A stretch of 64,000 nt of DNA, from contig NZ_JAPFGY010000011.1 of NCBI RefSeq assembly GCF_026586795.1, positions 1-64,000 of the forward strand, in the 5' to 3' direction. Origin of the DNA: Erythrobacter sp. WG (GTDB taxonomy: Bacteria > Pseudomonadota > Alphaproteobacteria > Sphingomonadales > Sphingomonadaceae). Positions 62,090 through 64,000 of this stretch are shown here, piece by piece; the stretch's first letter is position 1; each line of letters opens with the position of its first letter. The position numbers and the translations under genes are program-made. The notes under the pieces were generated by a model, which saw nothing but the letters and a program-made list of their open reading frames with translations, did not search any database and had not been told where the DNA came from.

Positions 62090-64000
62090 CTAGAAGTTCT
62101 TGCGGACCGTGAAGTTGAACGTCCGGCCGAAGCTTTCGTGCCGGCTCGGGAAAGTCCCGATCACCGCGCCCTGCGCGTTGAACAGGTCGTTCTCGGTCAC
62201 GAAGGGCTCGTTGGTGAGGTTCGCCACTTCCGCGAGGATCTGCAGACCGTTGAGGACGCTGCCCGGCTTCTCGAAGGTGTAGCCGATCTGCGCTTCCAGC
62301 AGCAGTTCGGGCTGCGCATTGGCGCCGGCCAGCGAACCGTCGAAGTTCTGCACTTCCGACAGGAAGCCGCTGCGGTAGCGCACCCCGAGCCGCGCGCGGA
62401 AGCCGTGCTTTTCGTAGAAGATGTCGCCCGCCGAGGTCAGCTCCGAATAGCCCGGGATCGGGATCGCCACATTGGCGGTCGGGCTTTCGATCTCGGCATC
62501 GGCATAGGTCACGCTGGCAAAGCCGCCGAACCCGTCGAGCGCCTGGGTGAGATCGCCGAAGTTGACGCGCAGCGTGCCTTCGATCCCGGTGATCGAGCCA
62601 TCGGCGAAGTTGGTCGGGCCGGTGAAGGTCCCCGTCGCCAGCTGCGGGTTGGCATTGAGCAGGCCCTGCCACCCCGCGAGATTGACTTCGCGGGTGAGGT
62701 TGAGGGTCGAGGTCTGATCGAGCACCCAGTCCGCCAGCTCCTTGTGGAAACCGGCGATGATGATCGCGGTGCCCGGCGAGAAATACTTCTCGAAGGAGAT
62801 ATCGAACGAGGTCGAACGATAGGGCTCGAGCCGCGGGTTGCCGCCGCCCAGCGTGTAGCAGACGCGCTGCGGCGGGTTGAAGGCGCCGGGGATCAGCGTG
62901 TCGGGGATCTGATCGCCGTTGCTGTCGAGACAGACCTGGTTGCTGAACCCGAGGTTCTGGTTCGCCGCCAGCTGATCGAGCCGCGCGCGGGTCACGGTCT
63001 TGGCTGCGGCAAGGCGGATGAAGGTATCGGGCGCGACCTCGAAGGCGAGGTTGGCGCTCGGCAGCCAGTTGTCGAAGTCATAGGTGACGGTGTTGGGCCG
63101 GGCCCCGGTGATCGTGCCGGTCGAGGTCTGGCGGGTGTCGGCATAGCGCAGGCCGATATTGCCGCGCACCGGCACCGAGCCGAGATCGCCGTCGATATTG
63201 GCCTGGATGTAGAAGTTGTGGACCCGCTCGCCCACCACCCACTGCGTGTCGAAGGTCGCCTTCTCGACGAGGTAGGTGCCATCGGTCAGGAAGCTCGACG
63301 GATCATAGGCCAGGATGTTGTTGCCGAGGCTCTTGGTGCCGGTCGCGCCGCGGATCGCGGAAGCCGGGACGCGCAGCCCGTTGCCGAAAGCGGCGGTGGG
63401 ACGCAGGAAGCTTTCGTTGGAATCGAAGTCCTTCTCCCGGTCGGTGTAGAGCCAGCCCACGGTGATGCGGTCGATCAGGCCGCCGTCAAACTCCCAGTAG
63501 GTCTCGGCGCGCAGCTGGTGCAGCTCGTCATTGATCTGCGGCTGCTTGACGAAGCCGACCTGCCCCCAGCCGCCCGGATCGGTGAGCAGCACGTTGGCGG
63601 GGTTGGTGTAATCGAGCTGGCCCGCGATGCGATAGGCGCCGTCACGCGGGAAGGTGAAGGTCAGGCGGTCCTGCGCGCCCGAACGCGCGCGGCCGGTGCC
63701 GGCGTAGCTTTCGAAGTCGATGTCATCGCGGTCGAGCGTCGAATAGCCGTAGTCGAGCACGAAGCCGAGGTTGTCGGTCGCCTTCCACTCCATGTTGCCG
63801 CCGATCGCGAAGATCTGCGATTTCGACCCTTCGGTGTCGGTGCGCAGGATCGGCACGACGCCCGAATAGGTCGCGCTGTCGGCGAACGGCCCGGCGCCGG
63901 TCGCGCTGACGAAGTTGGCGCCACTCCAGCTGGCGATCGGCGTTTCGGTGCCGCGGAAGATGCCGCTGTCGCTGCTGTCGGTGAAGAAGCCGTCGATGGT
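62090..64000 (-). CDS. TonB-dependent receptor, C-terminal part (5' end off the window)
   Basis: The frame enters from position 64000 and ends at 62090, giving 636 residues without the N terminus. The sequence shows alternating beta strands of a 22-strand barrel, e.g. LRAETYWEFDGGLIDRITVG, PVRGNIGLRYADTRQTS and FARFA-like SFEKYFSPGTAIIIAGF. It ends with the outer-membrane signature terminating in Phe (TFNFTVRKNF). The signal peptide and plug domain lie outside. Its place beside the maltose genes suggests uptake of maltodextrins across the outer membrane, as in Caulobacter MalA, but the substrate is inferred. Confidence 0.93.
   Translation of the reverse strand, partial: TIDGFFTDSSDSGIFRGTETPIASWSGANFVSATGAGPFADSATYSGVVPILRTDTEGSKSQIFAIGGNMEWKATDNLGFVLDYGYSTLDRDDIDFESYAGTGRARSGAQDRLTFTFPRDGAYRIAGQLDYTNPANVLLTDPGGWGQVGFVKQPQINDELHQLRAETYWEFDGGLIDRITVGWLYTDREKDFDSNESFLRPTAAFGNGLRVPASAIRGATGTKSLGNNILAYDPSSFLTDGTYLVEKATFDTQWVVGERVHNFYIQANIDGDLGSVPVRGNIGLRYADTRQTSTGTITGARPNTVTYDFDNWLPSANLAFEVAPDTFIRLAAAKTVTRARLDQLAANQNLGFSNQVCLDSNGDQIPDTLIPGAFNPPQRVCYTLGGGNPRLEPYRSTSFDISFEKYFSPGTAIIIAGFHKELADWVLDQTSTLNLTREVNLAGWQGLLNANPQLATGTFTGPTNFADGSITGIEGTLRVNFGDLTQALDGFGGFASVTYADAEIESPTANVAIPIPGYSELTSAGDIFYEKHGFRARLGVRYRSGFLSEVQNFDGSLAGANAQPELLLEAQIGYTFEKPGSVLNGLQILAEVANLTNEPFVTENDLFNAQGAVIGTFPSRHESFGRTFNFTVRKNF

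Overview
The window is a high-GC alphaproteobacterial segment. It carries an essentially complete photosynthesis gene cluster of an aerobic anoxygenic phototroph. The gene order (bchIDO, crtC/crtD divergent from crtF, bchCXYZ-pufBALM, tspO-bchP-pucC-like-bchG, ppsR-ppaA, bchFNBHLM-lhaA-puhABC-acsF-puhE-hemA), the oxygen-dependent cyclase AcsF, the absence of pufC, pufX and any LH2 genes, and the flanking TonB-receptor/halogenase/GH97 starch locus all point to a sphingomonad of the Erythrobacteraceae (Erythrobacter/Porphyrobacter-like). The family assignment is inferred from gene content; no rRNA gene is present.

Layout. 1-5.9 kb: minus-strand accessory and metabolic genes (atypical OmpR-type regulator, aldo/keto reductase, SDR, acyl-CoA dehydrogenase, ferredoxin-NADP reductase) plus one low-GC plus-strand orphan. 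6.1-9.9 kb: an FbpABC-type ferric iron importer with the ATPase and permease head to head. 10-14.9 kb: bchIDO followed by a 54-residue membrane protein and a cytochrome P450, all tightly coupled. 14.9-18.5 kb: crtC, crtD (minus) and crtF (plus). 18.7-26.1 kb: bchCXYZ and pufBALM, closed by a strong terminator. 26.4-30.7 kb (minus): small membrane ORF, tspO, bchP, a PucC-family transporter, bchG. 31-33.3 kb (minus): ppsR and ppaA/aerR. 33.6-49.3 kb: a single long plus-strand operon bchF...hemA with mostly 1-11 bp overlaps. 49.6-50.0 kb: a truncated haemoglobin. 50.4-64 kb: a maltodextrin/starch utilisation locus (GH97, three GH13 enzymes, MFS transporter, LacI regulator, flavin-dependent halogenase, TonB-dependent receptor).

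How it works together. Haem precursor supply (hemA), Mg insertion (bchH/D/I), methylation (bchM), aerobic cyclisation (acsF), protochlorophyllide and chlorophyllide reduction (bchLNB, bchXYZ), side-chain steps (bchF, bchC) and esterification (bchG, bchP) deliver bacteriochlorophyll a to the reaction centre (pufL, pufM, puhA) and LH1 (pufB, pufA). LhaA, PuhB, PuhC and PuhE assist assembly; crtC/D/F make acyclic methoxylated carotenoids. PpsR-type palindromes (TGT-N12-ACA or one mismatch) lie before crtF/crtD, bchC, bchG, bchF and possibly bchI, and ppsR with its B12-binding antirepressor ppaA is in the middle of the cluster.

Points most worth checking: the crtD/crtC junction, where one extra base would fuse both genes into one 802-residue ORF and where crtC has no usable start codon as written; a perfect 16-bp parS site at 61907-61922; the P450 plus small membrane protein inserted in the bchIDO operon; a response regulator whose receiver retains only the phospho-acceptor Asp; and a shared PpsR-box/-35 promoter architecture.
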